The notes beneath the pieces are model-generated. The model made no database searches, had not been told where the DNA came from, and worked only from the letters and a program-made list of their open reading frames with translations. The position numbers and the translations under genes were made by a program. 64,000 bases of DNA from RGIG4708 sp045538875 (GTDB taxonomy: Bacteria > Bacillota > Clostridia > UMGS1810). Shown piece after piece: positions 1 to 8,606 of the stretch (positions within the stretch are counted from its first letter, which is position 1; each line of letters starts with the position of its first letter). The stretch covers positions 186,001 through 250,000 of the forward strand of contig JAZQEG010000010.1 in the NCBI GenBank assembly GCA_045538875.1, in the 5' to 3' direction.

Positions 1-357
1 TATAACTTGCAAGAAATTGTAATTTTACTTGGTATAAATGATAATCCATATCCTTATATCAAAAAATGTGATTTGTTCTTTTTACCATCTATGTATGAAG
101 GCTTTCCAACAGTTACAATTGAAGCAAAAATACTTAACAAACCTGTTTTAGCAACTGATGTTAGTGGTATTAGAGAACAGATTGTTGATGGTAAGCATGG
201 AATCGTTGCACAAAATAATGAAAAGAGCATTTACACATCATTGAAATATTTGTTGGATAATAAAAATCTTATTCAAACATTATCTGATAATTCTGATATG
301 GAAAGTGTTTTGAATAATGAAAGTAAATATATAAATTTTTTAAAGTTGTTTTATTAA
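1..357 (+). CDS. Glycosyltransferase family 4, C-terminal part (5' truncated by window)
   Basis: The open frame runs in from the left edge, so only the C-terminal part of the protein is visible. It contains the retaining GT4 E-x7-E signature (EGFPTVTIE), which lies in the nucleotide-sugar binding half of GT-B enzymes, followed by the usual segment VLATDVSGIREQI. The role is transfer of a sugar from an activated donor during surface polysaccharide assembly on the cytoplasmic face of the membrane. The next gene, another glycosyltransferase, starts 17 bases after the stop, so the two belong to one operon. The donor and acceptor cannot be told from the sequence. Confidence 0.85.
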   Translation, partial: YNLQEIVILLGINDNPYPYIKKCDLFFLPSMYEGFPTVTIEAKILNKPVLATDVSGIREQIVDGKHGIVAQNNEKSIYTSLKYLLDNKNLIQTLSDNSDMESVLNNESKYINFLKLFY

Positions 358-374
358 ATTTTCGGAGGATGTAT

Positions 375-1391
375 ATGCCAACAGTTAGTATAATAGTGCC
401 TGTATATAATGTTGAAAAATATATAGAAAAATGCATTGACAGTATATTAAATCAAACATATAAAGATTTTGAATTAATATTGGTTGACGACGGGTCTACC
501 GATAATTCTGGTGTAATTTGTGATGAATATGCTAAAAAAGATAATAGAATAAAAGTAATTCATAAAGTTAATGGTGGTGTATCTCATGCAAGAAATATGG
601 GATTAGAAGTTGCTTTAGGAAAATATGTTGTTTTTTGTGACAGCGATGATTATGTATCGTCACAATACTTAAATGATTTAATATGTGCTAATGCTATAAA
701 AAATGACTCGTTGGTTGTTTCTGATATTTTTGAATTTACCGAAGATATTGATACAAAGGCATGCGAATCATCATATGAAAACAGTTACAGAATTATTTCT
801 CTTGACAATATGAATGAACAAGATTTTTCATTGTTGTTTTTACAATACAAACTATGGGGACCATATTGTAAACTGTTTTCTTCTGAAATCATAAAAACCC
901 AAAATATCAAATTTGATACAAATCTTAAAACGGCAGAAGATTTTTGCTTTAATATGCAGTATTTAAAGTATGTTAACAACATTATATTTTTAAATGTTAA
1001 AAATTATTATTATCGTGTTGGTTATAAGCCCCTTGAGTTAAAATATATTACAGAATCTGATATACTTTCTATTCATGCAATTTCAGAAAAACTAACTGAA
1101 TACGCTGTAAGGGGCAATATATATAATTATGTTAAAGATAAAATTGCAACTTTAGTTGCAAATAAAATATTTTTCCACAGATTACCGTCTTGCTTTGTTG
1201 GTGATAAAAATGTTTTATTAGCTCAAAGACATCGTTCATTTAATAATCTTATGTTTGGAAACAAGGCAACAACTGAACTATACAAACTAGGTTTTAAATT
1301 CATTAAAATTAATTGGTTGTTTAAGTTGTTTTATTTTTTCAATACATTCTTTTTTTGGAGAATATATTATAAAATTGTTAAGTTAAAATGA
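375..1391 (+). CDS. Glycosyltransferase family 2
   Basis: 338-residue inverting GT-A glycosyltransferase. The N-terminus (MPTVSIIVPVYN) is typical of the family, with the nucleotide-binding DDGSTDNS around residue 38 and the metal-binding DSDD at 89-92. The C-terminal 100 residues are basic and aromatic, as in enzymes that associate with the membrane. An in-frame ATG at 369 touches the Shine-Dalgarno GGAGG (364-368), so I take the ATG at 375, which has proper spacing. It probably adds one sugar to the lipid-linked repeat unit of an exopolysaccharide or capsule. The neighbours are a GT4, a pyruvyltransferase-family gene and a flippase. The sugar specificity is unknown. Confidence 0.9.
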   Translation: MPTVSIIVPVYNVEKYIEKCIDSILNQTYKDFELILVDDGSTDNSGVICDEYAKKDNRIKVIHKVNGGVSHARNMGLEVALGKYVVFCDSDDYVSSQYLNDLICANAIKNDSLVVSDIFEFTEDIDTKACESSYENSYRIISLDNMNEQDFSLLFLQYKLWGPYCKLFSSEIIKTQNIKFDTNLKTAEDFCFNMQYLKYVNNIIFLNVKNYYYRVGYKPLELKYITESDILSIHAISEKLTEYAVRGNIYNYVKDKIATLVANKIFFHRLPSCFVGDKNVLLAQRHRSFNNLMFGNKATTELYKLGFKFIKINWLFKLFYFFNTFFFWRIYYKIVKLK

Positions 1392-1427
1392 AATACATAA
1401 ATACTTTTAGAAAATAGGTGATAACAA

Positions 1428-2585
1428 ATGGGTATGTTACTTTATGGACATGGTGGAAGTGGTAATCATGGTTGCGAAGCAATTGTTCGTTCCACTTCAA
1501 AATTATTTGACAAACAAAAAATTGTTTTGACCTCCTTAAGAGGTGAAGAGGAATATAAATATAATATTGATGAAATATGCAATGTTATACATACTCAAAA
1601 AACAAATATAAAAAGTAAAATTTCATTTTACTTTCTAAAAAACTATTTGTTATATAAAATTTCAAAAAATGATGAATATTTAGTGTATTGTTATGATAAA
1701 AATTTGTTAAATCAAGCAAATGATTGCTCATTAGCATTGTCTATTGGAGGAGATAATTATTGCTATAGTGGGTATAAGAGATATTCTGAAATGAGAAAAA
1801 ATTTAAAAAAGAAAAATTACAAAACGGTTTTGTGGGGATGTTCTGTGCAACCCGAAGGGTTAACGCCAAAAATGATTAAGGATTTTAAACAATATAATCT
1901 TATTGTAGCACGTGAATCAATTACATACGAACTATTAAAATCAATTAATCCCAATACTGTTATTGCACCGGACCCTGCATTTACATTAAAAATTCAAAAT
2001 GGTATTTATCCTGATAAATTATGTGATAAACCATATATTGGTATTAATGTTAGTCCGCTGGTTTTCAGACGCGAAAAACATAAAGGGATTTGTCTTGAAA
2101 ATTTTTGTCAACTTATTAATTATATTATTAATAATACAGATAGAAATATTGCTTTGATACCGCATGTTGTTTGGGAGCACGATGATGACAGAAAAGTTCT
2201 TGATGAATTATATAATCATTTTTCACATACCGGAAGAGTTTTTTATGTTCAAGATCAAAATTGTATGATGTTGAAAGATATTATATCAAAATGCGAATTT
2301 TTTATTGGTGCACGGACACATGCTACTATCGCTGCATATTCAACCTATGTTCCAACTTTGGTGTTGGGTTATTCTGTAAAATCAAAAGGAATAGCAAGAG
2401 ATATTTTTGGTTCTGAAAATGATTATGTTTTGAATGTTCAAAATTTAGAAACTTCTAATGATGTTGTAGTCGCATTTTTGAAGTTGTATGAAATACGAGA
2501 TAAAATTAAAAAACACTTAATGGAGTTTATACCTGAATATTCAAAAAGAATTGATTATGCTGTGAAAGTAGTGGAAGAATTATGA
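1428..2585 (+). CDS. Polysaccharide pyruvyl transferase family protein
   Basis: 385 residues. The N-terminal GHGGSGNHGCEA (residues 7-18) and the C-terminal IGARTHATIAAYS are marks of the polysaccharide pyruvyl transferase family (CsaB/WcaK-like). Characterised members transfer pyruvate from phosphoenolpyruvate to a sugar as a ketal, giving the polymer negative charge. It lies inside the surface-polysaccharide operon, with an AGGTGA ribosome site before the ATG and a 4-base ATGA overlap with the flippase gene downstream. Family membership is clear. That this copy uses phosphoenolpyruvate is inferred from the family. Confidence 0.87.
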   Translation: MGMLLYGHGGSGNHGCEAIVRSTSKLFDKQKIVLTSLRGEEEYKYNIDEICNVIHTQKTNIKSKISFYFLKNYLLYKISKNDEYLVYCYDKNLLNQANDCSLALSIGGDNYCYSGYKRYSEMRKNLKKKNYKTVLWGCSVQPEGLTPKMIKDFKQYNLIVARESITYELLKSINPNTVIAPDPAFTLKIQNGIYPDKLCDKPYIGINVSPLVFRREKHKGICLENFCQLINYIINNTDRNIALIPHVVWEHDDDRKVLDELYNHFSHTGRVFYVQDQNCMMLKDIISKCEFFIGARTHATIAAYSTYVPTLVLGYSVKSKGIARDIFGSENDYVLNVQNLETSNDVVVAFLKLYEIRDKIKKHLMEFIPEYSKRIDYAVKVVEEL

Positions 2586-4096
2586 AAATAAACCAACTTA
2601 AAGCAGGTTCGATATTATCTTTTGCGGGAATATTTGTAAGTTTGGTAATACCTATGTTCTATACACCTATTATGCTTGAAATATTGGGTGTTGAGCAGTA
2701 TGGTGTTTATGGACTTGCAAACTCTTTTATGCAATATTTTAGCCTGTTAAATTTAGGCCTGGGCGGAACAATAGTGCGATATATGGTTAAATATCGCGCA
2801 GTTGGTGATATAGAAGGAGAGGAAAGGGTCTTTGGACTCTTTATCAAACTCTACTCTGTAATAGCAACAGTGGTATTAATATGCGGATTATATTTGTCAT
2901 ATAATATGGATTTTTACAAAAATTCATTAACAGATTCGGAATTTGATACATTAAAAATACTTATTCGTTTGTTGACAATTAATTCGGCTGTTTTTTTACC
3001 TCTTAGTACACTTGGTTCTGTTGTTATAGCAAACGAACGATTTGTTTTTAACAAGCTTGTAGTACTTATAATGAACATCATTTCCCCATTTGGAAATATA
3101 GTATTTTTAAAATTGGGGTTTGGTTCAATTGGTCTTGTAATAAATACAATTTTGTATGACATTATAATTTATTCAATTTATGCATATTATGTATTTTTCT
3201 GCCTAAAGTTAAAACCGCGTTTTTCAAGTGTAGAAAATGGATTAATAAAAGAAATATTTGGATATTCGATATTTGTTTTTATAGGGGAGATTGTAAATAT
3301 TTTGTATTGGTCCACAGACAAACTTATTATTGGTTGGGCGCTTGGAGCAAAGCAAACAGCAATATATAATGTGGGTGCAACCTTTAATACATATTTTATG
3401 AGTATTTCCACGGCAATTCAAGGTGTGTTTATGCCAAGAATAACAAGTATGGCTGTTAAAGATACACCAAAAAGTGAATTTACAAACCTTTTTATCAGAA
3501 TTGGCAGAATTCAATTTATACTATTAATATTTGCATTAACGGCTTTTATTGCATTTGGCAAACAATTTCTTATTCTTTGGGTTGGAAATGTATATGCAGA
3601 TTCTTACTATGTAGCATTACTTGTTTTAACACCATTAATAGTACCTTTAATTCAAAATATAGGATTAACTATGTTATTTGCAATGAACAAGCACAAATTC
3701 CGTTCAATTGTTTACTTTTTTATTGCAATAATTAATGTTATTTTAACATTTTTATTGGTAAATAAGTATGGAATAATTGGTGCTGCATTTGCCACCTGTA
3801 TTGCATATTTAATAGGGCACGTTGTTATAATGAACTGGTATTATCATAAAAAAATTGGAATTGATATACCGCTCTTTTGGAAAAATATTTTGAAAATGAG
3901 CATTTTCCCTGCATTTTGTTGTTTATTATTTGTATTTGCAAATAAATTAATAGTGTTTAATAATTGGTTAATATTCTTAATATTTGCTGTTATATATTCA
4001 GTGGTATATTTTGTAGGTTCGTACCTATTCTGTATGAATAATTACGAGAGAAATCTGTTTTTGTCACCAATTAAGAAAATTTTACGCAGAGGTTAA
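2582..4096 (+). CDS. Wzx-like polysaccharide flippase (MOP superfamily)
   Basis: 504-residue integral membrane protein with roughly 12-14 hydrophobic segments spread along its length, the size and layout of Wzx/RfbX-type O-antigen and teichoic-acid flippases. It would move undecaprenyl-linked repeat units across the cytoplasmic membrane. The start overlaps the pyruvyltransferase stop (ATGA), indicating translational coupling. The next gene begins 2 bases after its stop. The loop EYGVYGLANS-like motif (EQYGVYGLANS) near residue 38 is common in this family. The transported glycan is unknown. Confidence 0.88.
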   Translation: MKINQLKAGSILSFAGIFVSLVIPMFYTPIMLEILGVEQYGVYGLANSFMQYFSLLNLGLGGTIVRYMVKYRAVGDIEGEERVFGLFIKLYSVIATVVLICGLYLSYNMDFYKNSLTDSEFDTLKILIRLLTINSAVFLPLSTLGSVVIANERFVFNKLVVLIMNIISPFGNIVFLKLGFGSIGLVINTILYDIIIYSIYAYYVFFCLKLKPRFSSVENGLIKEIFGYSIFVFIGEIVNILYWSTDKLIIGWALGAKQTAIYNVGATFNTYFMSISTAIQGVFMPRITSMAVKDTPKSEFTNLFIRIGRIQFILLIFALTAFIAFGKQFLILWVGNVYADSYYVALLVLTPLIVPLIQNIGLTMLFAMNKHKFRSIVYFFIAIINVILTFLLVNKYGIIGAAFATCIAYLIGHVVIMNWYYHKKIGIDIPLFWKNILKMSIFPAFCCLLFVFANKLIVFNNWLIFLIFAVIYSVVYFVGSYLFCMNNYERNLFLSPIKKILRRG

Positions 4097-4098
4097 TT

Positions 4099-5253
4099 AT
4101 GATTAATATAACAAATAAAGAAAAATGCTCGGGTTGTCACGCCTGTAGTAATATCTGTCCTGTTGGTTGTATTACTATGAAGGCAGACAGAGAAGGTTTT
4201 GTTTATCCCGAGGTTGATAAGAAAAAATGCATTAATTGTAATAAATGTACCAAGGTTTGTAATATAATTAACCCGATTGTAAGTAATAATATTCCTCAAG
4301 CATACGCATGTTATAACAAAAATGAGGATATTAGAAAAAATTCAAGTTCGGGTGGTATTTTTACTTTAATTGCCGAATATATATTGGATTTAAACGGCGT
4401 TGTGTTTGGAGCCGCATTTGACAATGATTTTTCGGTAAAACATATAGAAGTAACTGAAAAAGAACAGTTAAATAAACTCAGAGGTTCTAAATATGTTCAG
4501 AGCAAAATCGGGGATACATATAAATTCGTAAAAAAATATCTTGATGTCGGTAGAGTAGTATTTTTTACAGGCACTCCTTGTCAGATTGATGGTTTAATTA
4601 AGTTTTTAGATGGCAGAGAATATGATAATTTATATACTCAGGATATAATATGTCACGGAGTACCTTCGCCTAAAGTATGGAGAGATTATGTTTCACATAT
4701 AAAGCAAGGATTAGACTGTGATGTTGATAACATTACTTTCAGAAATAAAGATAACGGATGGATAAATTACTGTATAAGATTTAATTCCAAAAACGGAGTT
4801 ATATACAATTCAGTTTTCAGAAATGATTATTTTATGAAAGGATTTATAAAGAACCTTTATTTAAGACCATCATGTTACAATTGCCATTCAAAAAGTATTA
4901 ACAGAAACAGTGATATTACTCTTGCAGATTTCTGGGGAATTGATAATATAGCTCCTGAAATGAATGACGATAAAGGGACTTCCTTAATTTTTGTAAATAC
5001 AGATAAAGGAACAAAATTATTTGATAATATTTCTGAAAAGATAATATGTCAGCATGTTGATTATCGTGAAGCTGTTAAGTATAATAGTGCTGCACATACA
5101 TCGGTATATAAACCTAAACACAGAGATAAAGTAGTTAAAAAAATCAACAGTAAAAATTTTGATAGAATTATTAAAAGATACACGACAACATCTTTTTTAG
5201 GAAAATGCAGAATAAAATTAAATATTATAATCAAATCAATACTAAAAAAATAA
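4099..5253 (+). CDS. Fe-S protein of the coenzyme F420 hydrogenase/dehydrogenase beta-subunit family
   Basis: 384 residues. Two 4Fe-4S ferredoxin motifs lie at the N-terminus (C10, C13, C16, C20 and C44, C47, C50, C54), followed by the FrhB-like domain with SSSGGIFT, TGTPCQIDGL and a late CYNCHSK cysteine cluster. Members of this family found in clostridial polysaccharide clusters have no established substrate; they are thought to be flavin and Fe-S oxidoreductases acting on a sugar or its pyruvyl group. The gene is last in the operon, 2 bases after the flippase stop, and is followed by a bidirectional terminator. Coenzyme F420 use should not be assumed. Confidence 0.82.
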   Translation: MINITNKEKCSGCHACSNICPVGCITMKADREGFVYPEVDKKKCINCNKCTKVCNIINPIVSNNIPQAYACYNKNEDIRKNSSSGGIFTLIAEYILDLNGVVFGAAFDNDFSVKHIEVTEKEQLNKLRGSKYVQSKIGDTYKFVKKYLDVGRVVFFTGTPCQIDGLIKFLDGREYDNLYTQDIICHGVPSPKVWRDYVSHIKQGLDCDVDNITFRNKDNGWINYCIRFNSKNGVIYNSVFRNDYFMKGFIKNLYLRPSCYNCHSKSINRNSDITLADFWGIDNIAPEMNDDKGTSLIFVNTDKGTKLFDNISEKIICQHVDYREAVKYNSAAHTSVYKPKHRDKVVKKINSKNFDRIIKRYTTTSFLGKCRIKLNIIIKSILKK

Positions 5254-5256
5254 AGT

Positions 5257-5289
5257 AATAAACCTACAACAAATTGTTGTAGGTTTATT
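5257..5289. terminator. Bidirectional intrinsic terminator
   Basis: Perfect 14-base-pair inverted repeat with a 5-base loop between the convergent polysaccharide operon and tadA. T-rich sequence follows on both strands. The right arm includes the tadA stop codon. Confidence 0.85.
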
Positions 5290-5725
5290 TTCTTAAATCT
5301 TCAAAAAAATCACTTATTATTTCACTGCACTTTGATTCCATAATTCCGTGATATACTTCAACTTTGTGGTTAAAATGTTGTTTGCTTATAATGTCAAGGT
5401 TAGAGCCGCAGCATCCTGTTTTAATGTCGGGTGCGCCGATGTAAAGCCTTTTTATTCGTGCGCCTATTATTGCTCCTGTGCACATAGGGCATGGCTCAAG
5501 GGTAACATACATATCACAATCAGTTAAATATTTACCCATAATTTTTGATGCTTCATTTATTGCGTTGATTTCGGCATGACAGGTGGTGCATTTATCTTTT
5601 TCTACTGTATTATGTGATTTTGCTATTATTTCACCTTTATGCACTATTACACAACCAACAGGCACTTCACCCAGTTCTTTTGCTTTTTGTGCCAGCTCAA
5701 GTGCTTTTTCCATATACTTATGCAT
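5285..5725 (-). CDS. tadA: tRNA-specific adenosine deaminase
   Basis: 146 residues. TadA converts A34 to inosine in tRNA-Arg(ACG) so that it can read several codons. The zinc site is visible: HAE at 50-52 with the proton-shuttle glutamate, and PCPMC with C79 and C82. Upstream ATGs exist at 5740 and 5734, but the ATG at 5725 has a GGTGAT ribosome site 7 bases away and overlaps the end of the ttcA-like gene by only 8 bases, suggesting translational coupling. The length is normal for the family. It is last in the tRNA-Gly, ttcA-like, tadA series. Confidence 0.93.
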   Translation of the reverse strand: MHKYMEKALELAQKAKELGEVPVGCVIVHKGEIIAKSHNTVEKDKCTTCHAEINAINEASKIMGKYLTDCDMYVTLEPCPMCTGAIIGARIKRLYIGAPDIKTGCCGSNLDIISKQHFNHKVEVYHGIMESKCSEIISDFFEDLRK

Positions 5726-6443
5726 TACGAACATCACCATCCCAACCTGATATTGATGAGCGTTTTATAGCTCCAAACATTCTTTCCTTAAGTCCAGGGT
5801 AGTCTTTGTTAAGCTTGTTTAGCAAATCTTTTACTTCCTGACGCTTGGTATTGCCATCTGCAGGGCAAGAGTTTTTAACAATTGGTAAGTTTACCTGTTT
5901 TGCATAGCCTTTAATATAGCTTTCGGGCGTGTATATTAATGGTCTTATGAGCGTAACATCCATTCTGTCAAGGTATGTAACAGGGGAGAAGCAGCCAATT
6001 CTGCCTTCAAATACTAAACTTAACATAAATGTTTCGTTTACATCTTCATTATGGTGCCCAAGTGCAATTTTGCGGCATCCAGCATCAATTGCTGCATTAT
6101 TAAGTGCACCTCTGCGCATTTTTGCACAGAGGGAGCAAGGGTTTTCTTCTTTGCGGATATCGAACACAATTTCGCGGATATCAGTTTTTATAATTCTATA
6201 TTCAACATCAAGTTTTTTGCACAATTGCGCAATTGGCTCAAAGTCCATATCGTCATAACCAAGGTCAAGTGTTATTGCAACTATATCGTATTTTTTAGGG
6301 TAAAATTTTCGCATTGTGGCAAGTGCAACAAGCAGGGTAAGGCTGTCTTTACCGCCCGAAACGCCCACGGCAATTTTGTCGCCATTGTTTATCATATTGT
6401 AATCGTCAACTGCTCGGCGCATATAGCTTAATATTTTTTGCAT
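5718..6443 (-). CDS. TtcA-like tRNA sulfur-transfer / PP-loop ATPase
   Basis: 241 residues of the TtcA/TilS ATP-pyrophosphatase superfamily. The PP-loop SGGKDS lies at 29-34, and the CSLCAKMRRG cysteine pair is typical of TtcA proteins, which bind an Fe-S cluster and thiolate C32 of some tRNAs. The open frame extends back into the tRNA-Gly gene, but the ATG at 6443 has an AGAGGTGA ribosome site. The gene is separated from the tRNA by a terminator hairpin, so expression would need read-through or a promoter not seen here. The substrate tRNA base is inferred from the family and not shown. Confidence 0.85.
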   Translation of the reverse strand: MQKILSYMRRAVDDYNMINNGDKIAVGVSGGKDSLTLLVALATMRKFYPKKYDIVAITLDLGYDDMDFEPIAQLCKKLDVEYRIIKTDIREIVFDIRKEENPCSLCAKMRRGALNNAAIDAGCRKIALGHHNEDVNETFMLSLVFEGRIGCFSPVTYLDRMDVTLIRPLIYTPESYIKGYAKQVNLPIVKNSCPADGNTKRQEVKDLLNKLNKDYPGLKERMFGAIKRSSISGWDGDVRNA

Positions 6444-6471
6444 AACAAATTCACCTCTTTTGTTTAATAAA

Positions 6472-6499
6472 ACAAAAAAGCACTTCCGAAGAAGTGCTT
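6472..6499 (-). terminator. Intrinsic terminator abutting tRNA-Gly
   Basis: On the minus strand a 9-base-pair stem closed by a TTCG loop is followed by a T-run. It begins at the last base of the encoded CCA end of tRNA-Gly, so it probably sets the end of the tRNA precursor and limits transcription into the ttcA-like gene. Confidence 0.85.
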
Positions 6500-6573
6500 G
6501 GAGCGGAAGACGAGATTCGAACTCGCGACGTTCACCTTGGCAAGGTGACGCTCTACCACTGAGCCACTCCCGC
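6499..6573 (-). tRNA. tRNA-Gly (anticodon GCC)
   Basis: 75 bases including an encoded CCA. The 7-base-pair acceptor stem (GCGGGAG with CTTCCGC, one G-T pair), a D-arm GCTCAGTGGTAGAGC, an anticodon stem TCACC/GGTGA with loop TTGCCAA (anticodon GCC) and a T-arm GCGAG TTCGAAT CTCGT all fold by hand. It reads GGC and GGU codons. It has its own consensus promoter 24 bases upstream and a terminator right behind. Confidence 0.97.
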
Positions 6574-6596
6574 ATACGTAATTAAATTACTTGTTT

Positions 6597-6625
6597 ATTA
6601 TAACAACCAAATTGTAATTTGTCAA
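6597..6625 (-). promoter_or_regulatory. Sigma-A promoter for tRNA-Gly
   Basis: Perfect TTGACA (6620-6625) and TATAAT (6597-6602) separated by 17 bases on the minus strand, 24 bases before the mature tRNA. Confidence 0.88.
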
Positions 6626-6743
6626 CACTTTTTTAAAAAATTAAAATAAATAAATTTGTTTTGGTAAATATTATCAATATGTACAAATTAAACAATAAAA
6701 TAATGTATTGTTTTAACAAAAACAAATTTTACTAAAAAAACTC

Positions 6744-6772
6744 TTGCATTATGCCAATATTTGTGATAAAAT
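6744..6772 (+). promoter_or_regulatory. Sigma-A promoter for rpsB-tsf
   Basis: TTGCAT (6744-6749), a 17-base spacer and TAAAAT (6767-6772). Transcription would start near 6779, giving an untranslated leader of about 115 bases. The region 6574-6743 otherwise holds only AT-rich sequence and the divergent tRNA promoter. Confidence 0.75.
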
Positions 6773-6779
6773 ATTTAAG

Positions 6780-6890
6780 GTTTAATACACACATATTCTG
6801 ATGTATGTAAGGGTTGCACTTAATCCGACATAGTTAAGTGTCTTGCATTACAGGTGATGAGTATGGCGGGTAAAATTTTATGGAGGTGAA
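6780..6890 (+). promoter_or_regulatory. rpsB mRNA leader with stem-loop
   Basis: The leader contains an inverted repeat CACTTAA (6817-6823) / TTAAGTG (6834-6840) and a less AT-rich segment up to the GGAGGTGA ribosome site at 6882-6889. Many bacterial ribosomal-protein operons bind their own product at such leaders. That S2 does so here is an inference, and no known leader family was recognised. Confidence 0.4.
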
Positions 6891-6894
6891 TTAT

Positions 6895-7629
6895 ATGTCA
6901 GTTATATCTATGAAACAGTTGTTAGAGGCAGGTGTTCACTTTGGACACCAAACAAGAAGATGGAACCCTAAAATGGCAGAGTACATCTACACAGAAAGAA
7001 ATGGTATTTATATCATTAATCTTCAAAAAACAGTAAAAAAAGTTGTTGAAGCTTATGACTTCATCAAAGAAGTTGCTGCAAACGGCGAAGATATCCTTTT
7101 TGTAGGTACCAAAAAACAGGCTCAGGATTCCATTAAAGAAGAAGCAGAAAGAGTTGGAATGTATTTTGTAAATGCAAGATGGCTCGGTGGTATGCTTACA
7201 AACTTTAAAACAATTAAAAAGAGAATTGAAAGACTTGCTCAGCTCAGAAAAATGGAAGAAGATGGCACATTTGACCTTTTGCCTAAAAAAGAAGTATCTA
7301 AACTCAAGCTCGAAATTGAAAAGCTTGACAAATACCTTGGCGGTATCAAAGATATGAAAAAGCTCCCAGGTGCTATGTTTGTTGTAGACCCAAGAAAAGA
7401 AAAGATTGCAGTTGCAGAAGCTCACAAGCTTGGTATTCCTGTTGTAGCTATTGTTGATACAAACTGTGACCCTGATGATGTTGATTACGTTATCCCTGGT
7501 AACGATGACGCTATCAGAGCTGTAAAACTCATTGCTTCTACAATGGCTAATGCTATTATCGAAGGCAGACAGGGCGAAGATGCTCTCCCTGTAGTTGAAG
7601 AAGCGGAAGAAGTTGCAGACGCTGAATAA
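6895..7629 (+). CDS. rpsB: 30S ribosomal protein S2
   Basis: 244 residues. The start MSVISMKQLLEAGVHFGHQ and the internal FVGTKKQAQ, NARWLGG, KLPGAMFVVDP and VDTNCDPD motifs are diagnostic of S2, which binds late on the 30S platform and helps anchor S1 where that protein is present. A longer frame begins at ATG 6880, but that codon overlaps the Shine-Dalgarno GGAGGTGA, so ATG 6895 is the start. The C-terminal tail is acidic and variable, as usual. tsf follows in the standard arrangement. Confidence 0.97.
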   Translation: MSVISMKQLLEAGVHFGHQTRRWNPKMAEYIYTERNGIYIINLQKTVKKVVEAYDFIKEVAANGEDILFVGTKKQAQDSIKEEAERVGMYFVNARWLGGMLTNFKTIKKRIERLAQLRKMEEDGTFDLLPKKEVSKLKLEIEKLDKYLGGIKDMKKLPGAMFVVDPRKEKIAVAEAHKLGIPVVAIVDTNCDPDDVDYVIPGNDDAIRAVKLIASTMANAIIEGRQGEDALPVVEEAEEVADAE

Positions 7630-7640
7630 TTAAATTAATA

Positions 7641-7668
7641 CACAATTCCATAATTTTAAGGAATTGTG
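7641..7668 (+). other. Intercistronic hairpin between rpsB and tsf
   Basis: A 9-base-pair perfect stem (CACAATTCC / GGAATTGTG) with a 10-base loop and no T-run behind it. It could be an RNA processing site or a partial attenuator that sets the S2 to EF-Ts ratio. E. coli also has an attenuator in the rpsB-tsf gap. Confidence 0.55.
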
Positions 7669-7698
7669 ACACCTAAATTATATATTGGAGGTAATAAA

Positions 7699-8595
7699 AT
7701 GTTTACTGCAAAAGATGTTAAAGATTTAAGAGAAAAAACAGGATGCGGTATGATGGACTGCAAAAAAGCTCTTACAGAATCTAACGGCGATATGGAAAAA
7801 GCTATTGAATTTCTCAGAGAAAAAGGCCTTGCTGCTGCTGAAAAGAAAGCAGGCAGAATTGCTGCTGAAGGTATTGTTGATGCATATGTAAACGAAGAAT
7901 CAACTGTTGGTGTACTTATTGAAGTAAACTCCGAAACAGACTTTGTTGCTAAAAATGATGAATTCAGAAGCTTTGTTGCAACTCTTGCTAAAATTGTTGC
8001 AGACAACAACCCTGCAGATGTTGATGCTCTTAAATCACTCAAATATACAGACTCTGACCTTACTGTAGAGGAAATGCTCAGAGAAAAAATTCTTACAATT
8101 GGTGAAAACCTCACTATCAGAAGATTTGCAAGATACGAAGGTGCTGTTGTATCATACATCCATGGCGAAGGCAGAATTGGTGTTATGGTTAAAGCTGCAA
8201 GTGATGTATCAGCTGCTGATGCTCACGAAGCTGCAAGAGATGCTGCTATGCAGATTGCTGCTATCAATCCGCTTTACCTCTCAAAAGATACTGTTCCTGC
8301 AGAAGATGTAGAAAAAGAAAAGAATATTATTCTTGCTCAGATTAAAGAAGATCCTAAAAATGCTAACAAACCTGAAAACATTCTTGAAAAGATGGTTGGC
8401 GGAAAAATCAACAAATTTTTTGAGCAGAATTGCTTGCTCCAGCAGGAATTTGTTAAAAATGGCGACTTTAAAGTAGAAGCTTACCTTGCATCAAAGGGTG
8501 TTACACTCGTTGACTTTGTAAGATTTGAAAAGGGCGAAGGCATCGAAAAGAAAGTTGACAACTTTGCAGAAGAAGTTGCAAGTATGATTAAATAA
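7699..8595 (+). CDS. tsf: Elongation factor Ts
   Basis: 298 residues. EF-Ts is the guanine-nucleotide exchange factor that releases GDP from EF-Tu. The N-terminal domain has the signature VKDLREKTGCGMMDCKKAL and the core has the SETDFVAKN motif that contacts EF-Tu. The frame opens at GTG 7666, but ATG 7699 carries the GGAGG ribosome site and gives the standard N-terminus. The length matches the long form with two core subdomains. It is followed by a terminator. Confidence 0.97.
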   Translation: MFTAKDVKDLREKTGCGMMDCKKALTESNGDMEKAIEFLREKGLAAAEKKAGRIAAEGIVDAYVNEESTVGVLIEVNSETDFVAKNDEFRSFVATLAKIVADNNPADVDALKSLKYTDSDLTVEEMLREKILTIGENLTIRRFARYEGAVVSYIHGEGRIGVMVKAASDVSAADAHEAARDAAMQIAAINPLYLSKDTVPAEDVEKEKNIILAQIKEDPKNANKPENILEKMVGGKINKFFEQNCLLQQEFVKNGDFKVEAYLASKGVTLVDFVRFEKGEGIEKKVDNFAEEVASMIK

Positions 8596-8606
8596 TTATG
8601 TTTTTT

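Noticed and set aside
5929..6431. Plus-strand open frames over the ttcA-like gene
   Set aside because: They are antisense shadows without ribosome sites or recognisable domains; the minus-strand gene has clear motifs.
6653..6729. Large imperfect AT-rich inverted repeat between the tRNA and rpsB promoters
   Set aside because: Arms consist almost only of A/T runs (AAATTTGTTTT and its complement) and can arise by composition; no further support.
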